DNA of 47,114 nucleotides from Opitutus sp. GAS368 (GTDB lineage: Bacteria > Verrucomicrobiota > Verrucomicrobiia > Opitutales > Opitutaceae): NCBI GenBank assembly GCA_945874455.1, contig CAMCHO010000012.1, forward strand, positions 1-47,114, in the 5' to 3' direction. Made by a program: the position numbers and the translations under genes. Positions 34,065 to 42,104 of the stretch are shown piece after piece; the stretch's first letter is position 1, and every line of letters begins with the position of its first letter. The notes under the pieces were generated by a model that ran no database searches, was not told the DNA's origin, and was given only the letters and a program-made list of their open reading frames with translations.

Positions 34065-35402
34065 TCATTTTTTTCGCTCCTTCTTCTTTTTGGCTTCGAC
34101 GTTCTTCGCGTGGCGGCCCGACTCATCGCCGGTGTCAGGGATGCCGCCGGAGGGATTCAGCTGGGCGAGAGCAGCGGTGAGGCGCTGGCGAGCGGCGAGC
34201 GCGGAGGGAGTCTCGGAGCCGGCGGCGACGAGCTTCTCGGCAAACGGCGCATCGCTCATGTCGAAGAGTTCGCCTGCTTGATTCAACTTCCAGCCGGCTT
34301 CGCGCACGTACCAGTTGCGCGCGAGCTGATGAAACACCCACGAGCGCGGTCCGCTCGTTTCCCCGCGCAATTGAGCCGCAAAATTCCGGCCGTCGATCAC
34401 GGTTTTCTCCGGTAGTTTCGCTCCGGCCAGCGCGGCAAACGTCGGAAGAAAATCGCTCGAGTCCACGAGGTCAGCGGAAACCCGGCCAGCGGGCGTGACG
34501 CCCGGCCAGCTGACGATCATCGGCACGCGGCCGCCGCCATCGAGAATCGAGCCTTTGGCCCCGGCGAGTGGGCGACCACCGATGGTGGCGCGGTCGGCGC
34601 GGCCATTGCCGGTGCCGTTGTCGCCGAAGAAAACGACGAGGGTCTTCTCGCGCAGCTTCAGCCGATCAAGCTCCGCCATGAGTTTTCCCACCAGCTTGTC
34701 CATGTAGCGGACGTTGTCGCCATAGTGGTCCTTGCTGTCGGGCGCGCTGTCGGGTGTGGGCAGAATATCGGTGTGCACGTGGGACAGCGAGTAGTGCGCG
34801 TAGAACGGCCGGTCGCGATGTCGCGTCATGAAGTCGACGAGATGCCGGTGCATCAGGTCTGGCATGTATTCCTTGTCGTGCAGGGGACGCTTCTCACCGT
34901 TGACCACGTAGGTCTTCACTTTTTCCTGCGTGTTCCAGTAGGCGCCGCTGCCGGCATAGCGCAGGTAATCGTCGAATCCAAAGTCGGACGGCTGCAGCGA
35001 GAACTGGCTCCACTTGCCGATCATCGTCGTGACGTAGCCCGTCGGCTTGAGCACGGAGGGGATCAGCTTTTCGTTTTTGGGGGAGATTTCGCCGACCGCG
35101 TCTTGATTGCTGCCGCCCGTGCGGAAACCGTAGCGGCCGGTGAGAATCTGCGCGCGCGACGGTCCGCAGAGGGAAATCGTGTAGGCATGCGTGTAACGCG
35201 TGCCGCTGCGCGCGAGGGCGTCGATGTTCGGCGTCTTGTAGTGGTCGGCGCCGTAGCAGCCGACTTCGCCGATCCCGTAGTCGTCGGCGAGGATGAAGAT
35301 GATGTTGGGACGATCCGCAGCGAGGGCCGCGGGTGCGGTGAGCAGTCCGAGGCAGGCGGCCCAAAGCGTGAACGTGAGCGCGGGAATGAGCGAAGTTTTC
35401 AT
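34065..35402 (-). CDS. sulfatase, arylsulfatase type, secreted
   Basis: 445-residue type I sulfatase. The active-site motif is LCGPSRAQILTG, so the formylglycine precursor Cys and C-x-P-x-R are intact. The metal ligands are in NIIFILADDYGIGEVGCYG and VVFFGDNGTG. The signal peptide is MKTSLIPALTFTLWAACLGL ending ALA-ADRPN. ATG at 35400-35402. The last residues are strongly Lys-rich (VEAKKKKERKK). It is separated by about 20 bp from the broken sulfatase upstream and overlaps or abuts sulfatase 1. Co-expression with the lyase cluster is inferred from strand and spacing. The exact linkage cleaved cannot be told. Confidence 0.9.
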   Translation of the reverse strand: MKTSLIPALTFTLWAACLGLLTAPAALAADRPNIIFILADDYGIGEVGCYGADHYKTPNIDALARSGTRYTHAYTISLCGPSRAQILTGRYGFRTGGSNQDAVGEISPKNEKLIPSVLKPTGYVTTMIGKWSQFSLQPSDFGFDDYLRYAGSGAYWNTQEKVKTYVVNGEKRPLHDKEYMPDLMHRHLVDFMTRHRDRPFYAHYSLSHVHTDILPTPDSAPDSKDHYGDNVRYMDKLVGKLMAELDRLKLREKTLVVFFGDNGTGNGRADRATIGGRPLAGAKGSILDGGGRVPMIVSWPGVTPAGRVSADLVDSSDFLPTFAALAGAKLPEKTVIDGRNFAAQLRGETSGPRSWVFHQLARNWYVREAGWKLNQAGELFDMSDAPFAEKLVAAGSETPSALAARQRLTAALAQLNPSGGIPDTGDESGRHAKNVEAKKKKERKK

Positions 35403-35422
35403 TAGGCGAAAAGTGGCGAGGG

Positions 35423-35924
35423 TTATTTGGGCGTGGCAGCGGATTTTTTTGCGGCAGCTTCGGCTTTGATGGCGGAGCCGATGGGCCACGGCAATACGCC
35501 AACGCGTTTCGCCCAACCGTCATACTGTGCCGCCATCTCGCGGACCCGCGCCGGATGTTGGGCGGCGAGGTCGCGCTGCTCGGCGCGATCCGCCCCGAGG
35601 TCATAGAGCTCCCAGCCGCCGGGGAATTTCGCCACGAGCTTCCACGAGCCAAAGCGCACGGCGCGGTTGCCCTCGTGCTCCCTGAACAGCGGGCGGAGAG
35701 AAGGAGAGAAGGAGAGACGGAGAGACGGAGAGAGTGGGAGATGAGGAATGCAGCATCGGTTTCAGACTGTGGCCTTCCAACGGATGGATTTGTTGCCCGA
35801 CAAACTCGGTCGGATATTTCGCGCCAGCCACGTCGACGCACGTGGCCATCAGATCAGTCAATTGTCCGGGCTGGGCCTCGATCTTGCCGCGGCGCGACGC
35901 GGCGAGGCCGCCGGGATGTGGCTC
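35423..35924 (-). pseudogene. sulfatase remnant, C-terminal part, disrupted
   Basis: Minus-strand reading gives GLAASRRGKIEAQPGQLTDL then MATCVDVAGAKYPTEFVG and HSLKPML. After an interruption it continues in another frame with LFREHEGNRAVRFGSWKLVA and WELYDLGADRAEQRDLAAQH, ending TPK. This is the C-terminal third of an arylsulfatase. The two parts are separated by about 50 bp of GAGAGA(A/C)G octamer repeats that break the frame, and the catalytic N-terminal half is missing where a + strand ORF begins at 35916. So it is dead, a former third sulfatase of the cluster. Confidence 0.8.
35696..35735. repeat. five tandem octamers inside the sulfatase remnant
   Basis: GAGAGAAG twice, GAGAGACG twice and GAGAGAGT once, in direct order. 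The reverse complement, CTCTCCGTCTC, is the theme of the CT tract between imuA and imuB. Confidence 0.8.
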
Positions 35925-36092
35925 TACGATCAATTTTCTGGCAACCACAGCCCAGATCGGGGCAACGACAACTTCGACGACAATGAATCCCGCCGCCGTG
36001 ATTCCGACTATGCCAGTTCAGGTGACAGCTTCAGCGATGACTCCAGCAGTGGGGATTCCGGTGGTGGAGATTCGGGTGGCGGCGATTTTTAG
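35916..36092 (+). CDS. possible small Asp/Ser/Gly-rich protein
   Basis: 58-residue open frame from ATG 35916 starting MWLYDQFSGNHSPDRGNDNF. It ends in an acidic low-complexity tail with SSSGDSGGGDSGGGDF as the last residues. Such tails occur in small bacterial proteins of unknown role, and the start looks like a genuine short protein. However it begins exactly where the sulfatase homology ends on the other strand, so it may be the joined end of a rearranged gene. No function is proposed. Confidence 0.4.
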   Translation: MWLYDQFSGNHSPDRGNDNFDDNESRRRDSDYASSGDSFSDDSSSGDSGGGDSGGGDF

Positions 36093-36524
36093 TCGCAAGG
36101 CGGACGGAGACGTTCTTCAGAAAAGCGACGTGAGAGGATCGATTCCACGGACAGCTCGCGATGGGATCTGTTTTTTTGATGACCAAAATCTCGGAAATTC
36201 CGGTGGCCTCCCCGCGTTCCGAGACCGGACCGCTTCCATTCGCGGGCGAGCAAGAGGTAACGAGCAAGAAAGTCATCCGGCCGTGGGGCCGAGGTGGCGT
36301 CGAGGTACGCACCCATTTGGATCAGCGCCATCACACCGCTGAAGACCGGTCGTGGGGTGCTGCGGCTGCCACTCGGTGCTGCCCTGCTCGAACGGGGACT
36401 GGGCCCTGCCGTGCCTTTCGAAATCCGGCCTCTCGCTCAAGAGCGGGCTGCAAAAGGTTTACCCTTGATACTCTGGGAGCTGTACCTTCGTCTGCGATTC
36501 ACCGCTCGGCGAAGTGTGAGAGCG
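36093..36524. other. intergenic region before the third TonB receptor
   Basis: 430 bp with open frames on both strands but nothing recognisable. The + frame is continuous with the receptor gene as far up as 36294, though it shows no signal peptide or other domain there. No promoter or hairpin could be supported. Confidence 0.45.
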
Positions 36525-38795
36525 ATGACCCCAACCATCATGAATAGGATCCTCGTTTGTAACCCATCTCGTTTCCTGCGGGGCGTCGCCAGTGCGGCCG
36601 CCCTCGTTTTTACCCTCACGGTGGCGGGGCAGACGCCGCCGGCCAAGCCTGCCGCCGGATCGGCGGCCGCCGACGAGGCGATCTTGATGGCCGAGTTCAA
36701 CGTCGCCGGCACCAATGACGGCTGGATGGCGACCAACACGCTCTCCGGCACTCGGACCAATATGCTGCTGAAAGACCTCCCTCGTTCGGTCCAGGTGCTG
36801 ACCAGCGAATTCTTGAGCGACATTGGCGCGCTCACGATGACCGATGCGAGTGACTACATGAGTGGCATTACCAATGTCGGCGATCAGGACCAGACCAACG
36901 ATAACAATACCTATCAGGTACGCGGCTTCCGACAGAATAAACCCTATCGTAACGGCATCCGTGAGCCGTCTCCCAGCATGCTCTTCGATTCCGCCACCAT
37001 GGATCGCGTCGAAGTCCTAAAGGGGCCCAGTTCGCTGCTGTCCGGCGTCGTGGAAGCCGGTGGCATGATGAACTCGATTTCCAAAGTACCAGGGACCAAG
37101 CATGCAGCCACCATCACCCTACGCGGTGACAACTGGGGCATGCGCCGTGGAGACGCGGATGTCACCATCCCGCTAACCAAGCGCTTGTCCTCCCGTTTCG
37201 TCTTGGTCCGCCAAGCAGGTGATAACTGGCAGCAATATGCTTGGGCTAACCGCACCGTCCTCTATGGAGCGCTGTCCTACAAGCTGACGGAGAATACGCG
37301 CCTGACCACCAACGTCGAATACATCGACTATCTGGCCGCTCTGCCGTCGCCGCGCACCGCGGGCACAGCCGCTTTCACTTATTTAACCTTCCGCGGTAAC
37401 AACGTCCTCAACGGCCTGGATGTCCACGGCGTTTATATTCCCTGGGATTTTAATCCTTTTGGGCCCAACAACCGCCGCGACCAACAGATTATCCGCACCA
37501 GCAATCAGGTGGAGCATCGTTTCAATGCCATGCTCTCGGTGCGTGCTTCCGCAAATTACTCTCGATCTGAAAAGTACGACCGCCGGGTCAACGGTTCGAT
37601 GACGACGAGGAAAGTTAATGGGCTCGACGTACCCAACACCATCACCCTCCTCGGAACCGACGATGACGATACCTTCAAGACGTTCACTTCGCAGGCCGAT
37701 CTGGTGGGCCGATTCAAATATTTTGGGATCGAACAGCAATCGATCCTTGGGGCGGAGTTCATCGACTATGACCAAATACGCTTTCGATTTAATACCGCCC
37801 CGCTCTCCCCCTACCTGTTCAGTACCGGTACGGCCGGCGGGTGGACCGAGATGCTCGATGATTCGCGCTGGAACATACCCAATACCCGGGTGACATCCCA
37901 AGTCAGACGTTACGCCTACTCCCTCACCAACGTCTTCGCGCTGTTCAATGGCCGGGTGTTTCTCATGGCCGGGATGCGTCATGACATGGGCACGATCGCC
38001 AGCCAAAATCCCCTCAGTGCCAACGTGCTCGCACGGGATACGAAGAGTGATGAGAATGCCGTTTCTCCCACGTTCGGCCTTACCTACCGCGTCACTAACA
38101 ATCTATCGGTTTTTGCGTCGACGAGCCGCTCCTTTTCCGGAGTACCGGTCGGCAGCGTCGATATCTACGGCGATCCGCTTTCAAAGCATATCAGCGGCGA
38201 AGGCCTCGATGGTGGCATCAAGGCCGCGTTCTTTGAAAACCGCCTGATAATCAATGCCACTGCCTTCCAAGTGGATCGACTCAACGAGACTCGTACGGCG
38301 ATCGAGCAAGACTACCTCGATGCCGGGCTCGGCATTCAGACTGGCCGCTCCATTCAGGATGTGTCCGCACGCTCGCGCGGCTGGGAGACCGACATTATGG
38401 TGAGGCCCTTCGCGGGCTACCAAGTAGCCATTACCTACACGAACCTCCATGCCTTCGTTTTATCCAACCGGTCGAGCCCCAATTCCGTTGGCGGACCGCT
38501 TTCGCAGGGACCAGGGCGTGAATCGTGGAGCGTCTTCCAAAAGTACGATCTACCGGGCCAGATGCTGAAGGGGTTCACCGTCACTCACAGTCTAGTCTTT
38601 CGCGACGGAAAGCGGCCCAATGTGCGCGGCTTTTTACGCCATGATGCGAGTGCCTCCTACCGCACGAAACTCTTCAATAAGAGTGTCTCGATCGTGCTGC
38701 GCGTTCAAAACGTGCAAGACATCATGTACTGGCAGGGTTTCCAGTCTCGCGGTGCGCCCCGCACCACGTCGCTCCAGCTTACCACGAGGTTCTGA
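36525..38795 (+). CDS. TonB-dependent receptor, siderophore-type size
   Basis: 756-residue outer-membrane importer of the compact type that resembles FhuA/FecA-like siderophore receptors. The ATG at 36525 or 36540 gives a signal peptide around RFLRGVASAAALVFTLTVAG ending near GQT. The plug shows LKDLPRSVQVLTSEFLSD, YQVRGFRQNKPYRNGIREPS and DRVEVLKGPSSLLSG. The barrel ends TSLQLTTRF with a terminal Phe. The ligand (siderophore, other chelate or oligosaccharide) is unknown, and no Fur-like box was recognised. The + strand here is C-rich, unlike every other gene of the right half. Confidence 0.9.
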   Translation: MTPTIMNRILVCNPSRFLRGVASAAALVFTLTVAGQTPPAKPAAGSAAADEAILMAEFNVAGTNDGWMATNTLSGTRTNMLLKDLPRSVQVLTSEFLSDIGALTMTDASDYMSGITNVGDQDQTNDNNTYQVRGFRQNKPYRNGIREPSPSMLFDSATMDRVEVLKGPSSLLSGVVEAGGMMNSISKVPGTKHAATITLRGDNWGMRRGDADVTIPLTKRLSSRFVLVRQAGDNWQQYAWANRTVLYGALSYKLTENTRLTTNVEYIDYLAALPSPRTAGTAAFTYLTFRGNNVLNGLDVHGVYIPWDFNPFGPNNRRDQQIIRTSNQVEHRFNAMLSVRASANYSRSEKYDRRVNGSMTTRKVNGLDVPNTITLLGTDDDDTFKTFTSQADLVGRFKYFGIEQQSILGAEFIDYDQIRFRFNTAPLSPYLFSTGTAGGWTEMLDDSRWNIPNTRVTSQVRRYAYSLTNVFALFNGRVFLMAGMRHDMGTIASQNPLSANVLARDTKSDENAVSPTFGLTYRVTNNLSVFASTSRSFSGVPVGSVDIYGDPLSKHISGEGLDGGIKAAFFENRLIINATAFQVDRLNETRTAIEQDYLDAGLGIQTGRSIQDVSARSRGWETDIMVRPFAGYQVAITYTNLHAFVLSNRSSPNSVGGPLSQGPGRESWSVFQKYDLPGQMLKGFTVTHSLVFRDGKRPNVRGFLRHDASASYRTKLFNKSVSIVLRVQNVQDIMYWQGFQSRGAPRTTSLQLTTRF

Positions 38796-39211
38796 AGCTG
38801 CGTCGCAGACAACGGGGCACGGTTGGCGAGGTGCAGAAGGAAACAAAAAGGATTTTAATGCCAAACCTCGTCGGCTTGCTTCCGTGTCAATAATCAAACT
38901 GTGACCCCTTCCGCTTTTCCGCACCGTGCGGCCATGAATTGCCTACGCCCCGGAGAATGCGCCGTATGTCAAGAGTCAATACGCGACCCCTCGGCTCGTC
39001 CCGTTGGGACCGCGCGAGCGCGGAATCACGGAACTTCGTAGACTTCGACGAGGGCGACGCGGGTGGTGCGGTTCATACGGGTGGCGCGGGTAGCGAATGG
39101 TGACTGGCGCGAGGACCGGAAGCTCTCGAGGGGTGAGTCGTGTCACGTTTTGGCGTCGGCGCGAATAAGGCATCGTCAGGCCGGGGCGGACGATCATCGT
39201 GACGATCCCAG
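38796..39211. other. intergenic region with a possible protein-tail fragment
   Basis: About 415 bp. A palindrome CCGCAC-C-GTGCGG lies at 38919-38931. On the minus strand near 39027-39076 the reading TTRVALVEVYEVP-stop resembles the last residues (ALVEVYDVP type) of large verrucomicrobial secreted proteins, so a dead remnant may be here. Nothing else is recognised. Confidence 0.35.
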
Positions 39212-40870
39212 ATGCCGTCGTTCGCGGACAAACTACCCGTTGATTTTGGGCCGGAGATGACCCGGGGCGAACGCATCGTCGCGTGGGTTGTGCGGGGCGG
39301 CCGGGCACCGTGGTGGCGGCGCGTGCGGTGGGCGCGGGTGGCGGGAGTCACCGGTGCACTGGCGGTGGCGGGCTACGTGGGCGTGGCGACGACGGCGTAT
39401 GGTTTTGTGCGCTACTACCGGCAGATCGATGCCGTGCGGTTTACGGACATTCTGCTGCCGACGCGGTGGGACAACTATCGGGTCGCGCGCGGTCTTCGGC
39501 AGATCGCCGAAGCGCAGCGCTTCGTGGAAGAGGGGAAATTCCGGGAGGCGTTCATGTATGCGCGGAGCGGCGTGGCGGCGGCTCCGGCCCACCGCGACGG
39601 ACGGCTGTTACTGGTCGAGCTGCTGCTGGCGGCGAAGCGTCCGGACGATGCGCGCCGCACGTTGCTGGAAGGCCTCAAAGATCAGGCGACCGATGCGGTT
39701 TACCTGAAAACGGTGCTCACGTTTTTGCTCCAGCGGCAGGAAGACGACCTGGTGGTGGCACTCGCACGGCGCCATTTGCCGGTCGTGGGGCCCGGCTCCG
39801 AGCCGGCGCGGCTGCTCGCACTCGGCGCGGCGACGGCGTCGTTTTTTAGGGGTAACTACGATGAGGCGGAGGATTTTCTCCGCGCGGCGGCGAAGCTCGC
39901 GGACTCGCGCGATGGTCGGCTGCTCGCGGCAAAAATTGAATGGGACCGGGGCTACCGCGAGCTCGCGCTGGTGCAGTTTCGCCAGCTCGCGGTGGAGCGG
40001 CCGGGCGATCAGGAAGTGCACCGCGAACTCGTCGGCCACCTGCGCCAGCACGGGTTGGTGGACGAAGCGCGCCGCCGCGGGCTCACGTTTCAAATCGCTT
40101 TTCCCACGCAGGTCGGACCGCGGATCGAGTTGCTCTATGCGTATCGGAAGGCCGGTGACAACGCGTGGGTGACCCGCGAGGCTGAGGCTGTGTTGACAGA
40201 TTTCGCTGACGACGAAGGCGCGCTGCTCGCGCTCGCCGATTTTGCGGCCAACGCGGGTGACGTCGCCTTGATGCGGCGGATCGCCAACTGGGTGGCGGCG
40301 CGCGGGCTGCGGTTTGATCCGTTTGCGATGCTCATGGTGGAGACGCTGGTGGTAGCGCGGGACTATCAGGGCGCGATCGACACGATCCGCCGTTACCGCG
40401 CGGATTTTCCCGCGTGGGAACGCGACTACGGCGGGCTGGTCGGCAGCCTCCACGCCGCAGCGCTGTTGGGGCTGAAGGACGAACCGGCGGCGAAGACGTA
40501 TCTGAATCAGTTTCTTGGTCAGCCCAATCTGCGCGCCGATAACCTGTTGGCGGTGGCGAACCGCTTCGCGGAGCTCGGCTCAGAGGAAGCGGCGCGCCGG
40601 GTGCTCGTGCGTGCGGTGGAGGTCGATCCGCGGAACCAAGCCGCCCTCTCCCGACTCGTGGAACTCGATGTGGCGCTCAACGCCGGCGAAGACCTGGCCG
40701 TCCACGTGCGCCGCCTCGTGCAGATGCGGCGACCCTCGCCGGAAATCTTGCGAGTGGTGCACCACAAATTGGGGAGCGATTTGTTTCTATTTTCGAAGGA
40801 GTGTGCGCTGGCCTTGGAGCTGGTGACCGAGACGTTGGCGCGCGGGTCGGCGGGCGGGGTGCGGCGGTGA
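39212..40870 (+). CDS. membrane-anchored tetratricopeptide-repeat protein
   Basis: 552-residue protein with one membrane segment at about residues 42-66 (RVAGVTGALAVAGYVGVATT). A long periplasmic or cytoplasmic helical repeat domain follows. Repeat signatures include FREAFMYARSGVAAAPAHRD, YDEAEDFLRAAAKLADSRDG and ARRVLVRAVEVDPRNQAALS, all of the TPR type. No catalytic motif is visible; a scaffold role is inferred. It is convergent with the PEP-CTERM gene across a shared terminator, so it is not in that operon. Start is the ATG at 39212; no upstream alternative was evaluated in detail. Confidence 0.8.
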   Translation: MPSFADKLPVDFGPEMTRGERIVAWVVRGGRAPWWRRVRWARVAGVTGALAVAGYVGVATTAYGFVRYYRQIDAVRFTDILLPTRWDNYRVARGLRQIAEAQRFVEEGKFREAFMYARSGVAAAPAHRDGRLLLVELLLAAKRPDDARRTLLEGLKDQATDAVYLKTVLTFLLQRQEDDLVVALARRHLPVVGPGSEPARLLALGAATASFFRGNYDEAEDFLRAAAKLADSRDGRLLAAKIEWDRGYRELALVQFRQLAVERPGDQEVHRELVGHLRQHGLVDEARRRGLTFQIAFPTQVGPRIELLYAYRKAGDNAWVTREAEAVLTDFADDEGALLALADFAANAGDVALMRRIANWVAARGLRFDPFAMLMVETLVVARDYQGAIDTIRRYRADFPAWERDYGGLVGSLHAAALLGLKDEPAAKTYLNQFLGQPNLRADNLLAVANRFAELGSEEAARRVLVRAVEVDPRNQAALSRLVELDVALNAGEDLAVHVRRLVQMRRPSPEILRVVHHKLGSDLFLFSKECALALELVTETLARGSAGGVRR

Positions 40871-40902
40871 AGGGTTGCCCGGAGCGGGCGAATCCTCCGC
40901 AA

Positions 40903-40929
40903 AAAACCCGCCGGGCGGCGACGGGTTTT
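40903..40929. terminator. bidirectional terminator
   Basis: AAAACCCG (40903-40910) pairs with CGGGTTTT (40922-40929), giving a hairpin with A-tract on one side and T-tract on the other, between the convergent TPR and PEP-CTERM genes. Confidence 0.8.
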
Positions 40930-40952
40930 GAGTCCTGCGGGAGCGTGGGAAA

Positions 40953-41678
40953 TCAGGTGGCGATGCGCTGACGGCGCCGGTGCCAGACGGTGCCGACGAG
41001 CGCGAGCGCGCCGAAGATCGCGGCGTAGGTGGAGGGCTCGGGGATGGCGGAGACGGAGCCGCCAAGCGATAGCCCGTCGACGCTGGTGGAAGAGATAAAC
41101 CCCCATCCCCCCGTGGCTGTTTGTCCACTCGCGAAGAACCGCATGGTGATGGATGTATTTGCATCAACATTCTGTAACGCGCTAACACTCGTGAGATCTA
41201 CCGTTGGTGAAGTGGACGGAGTCCCGATTAGGGTGAAACTGCTGCCGATCAAGTTGAAATTTGTCCCATCGGTGCTGTAAGCCCACTGCATCGTAACCCC
41301 CGGCGTAGCTGCATAGGAAGACGTTCCAGCAAAATTCGAATCTATCGACGAGAGTGAGAACGTATATCCGGCGGAGGGAGAGACAACGAATTGGAAATAG
41401 TCGGTGTTCGCCGTCGAAATACCGTTGTTCATAAAGCCTGTGGTGCGAAACGAATTGTTGGCTCCGCTCGCCAATGCAGTTGATCCCCGGGTAAGTGTAT
41501 TAAAACCTGAGGTATCAATATTTGATGAGACCGTTGTCGCCGCGTAGGTCACGGGAGGTGAACCGGAGAGGATGCCGGAAAAATTCCAAGCTGCGATCTG
41601 AGCGTTACAAGATGAGGAAACCGTTACCAGAAAGGTAAACGCTCCGATCATGTTTTTGAATTTTTTGGATCTACTCAT
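40953..41678 (-). CDS. PEP-CTERM sorting-domain surface protein
   Basis: 241-residue exported protein. The N-terminus MSRSKKFKNMIGAFTFLVTV is a signal peptide. The C-terminal 31 residues are the PEP-CTERM signal: IPEPSTYAAIFGALALVGTV then WHRRRQRIAT, with P-E-P at about 213-215, a hydrophobic stretch and a basic tail, so an exosortase is expected to process it. The ectodomain is beta-rich with IAAWNFSG near its start, TDYFQFVVSPSAGYTFSLSS in the middle and VDGLSLGG at the end. This layout recurs twice in the divergent nuclease gene. The ATG at 41676-41678 is used. Function is not known; proteins of this class are often extracellular or EPS-associated. Confidence 0.88.
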   Translation of the reverse strand: MSRSKKFKNMIGAFTFLVTVSSSCNAQIAAWNFSGILSGSPPVTYAATTVSSNIDTSGFNTLTRGSTALASGANNSFRTTGFMNNGISTANTDYFQFVVSPSAGYTFSLSSIDSNFAGTSSYAATPGVTMQWAYSTDGTNFNLIGSSFTLIGTPSTSPTVDLTSVSALQNVDANTSITMRFFASGQTATGGWGFISSTSVDGLSLGGSVSAIPEPSTYAAIFGALALVGTVWHRRRQRIAT

Positions 41679-42104
41679 GATGGAAATTGATGGAGGAGAA
41701 GGAAGGCGGGTGGAAGCGGGCGGGCGGGTGAGCGAAGCGACGAGGCAGGACGTTTAGGCGATTCGGCAGGGCCGCAAGCGGGAACCGGTCGTTTGATGTG
41801 ACAAGTGTGTGTCGAGCAGAAGGCCGGGTGGCCGAGGTGCCATTGCGATGCGAACGGAGGCGCGTAATGGAATTTTGTGGACTGAACGAGGGGAGCGAAC
41901 GGGCACTAATCTGGTCAAGGGTTGGTGCTCGCCGCACCGTCGAAGGACTGCGGTGGAGGCGAGCGTGCGGAAGGTGCTGGGAGCGTGGTGCAGGTGGAGG
42001 CGAAGTGCGGCCGGCAGGAGGGAAAGGCCGGCAGGTTAAATTCTGGTGACGTGGGTTGTTCGGGCGTGCGCGGGGGCCCGACCTGGACAGCGTGGCGAAC
42101 CATC
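41679..42104. other. divergent intergenic region between the PEP-CTERM and nuclease genes
   Basis: 425 bp, G-rich on the + strand. The open frame of the nuclease gene extends upstream to 41922 but without a signal peptide. No palindrome or promoter with confidence was found. The two surface or secreted proteins could share control from here. Confidence 0.45.

Noticed and set aside
35748-35915. + strand upstream extension of the small acidic ORF
   Set aside because: This part overlaps clear sulfatase homology on the minus strand, so only the portion from 35916 is considered.
36089-36334. Minus-strand 81-codon frame starting MMALIQMGAYLDATSAP
   Set aside because: Looks less random than most shadows, but no family could be named and it has no support from context.
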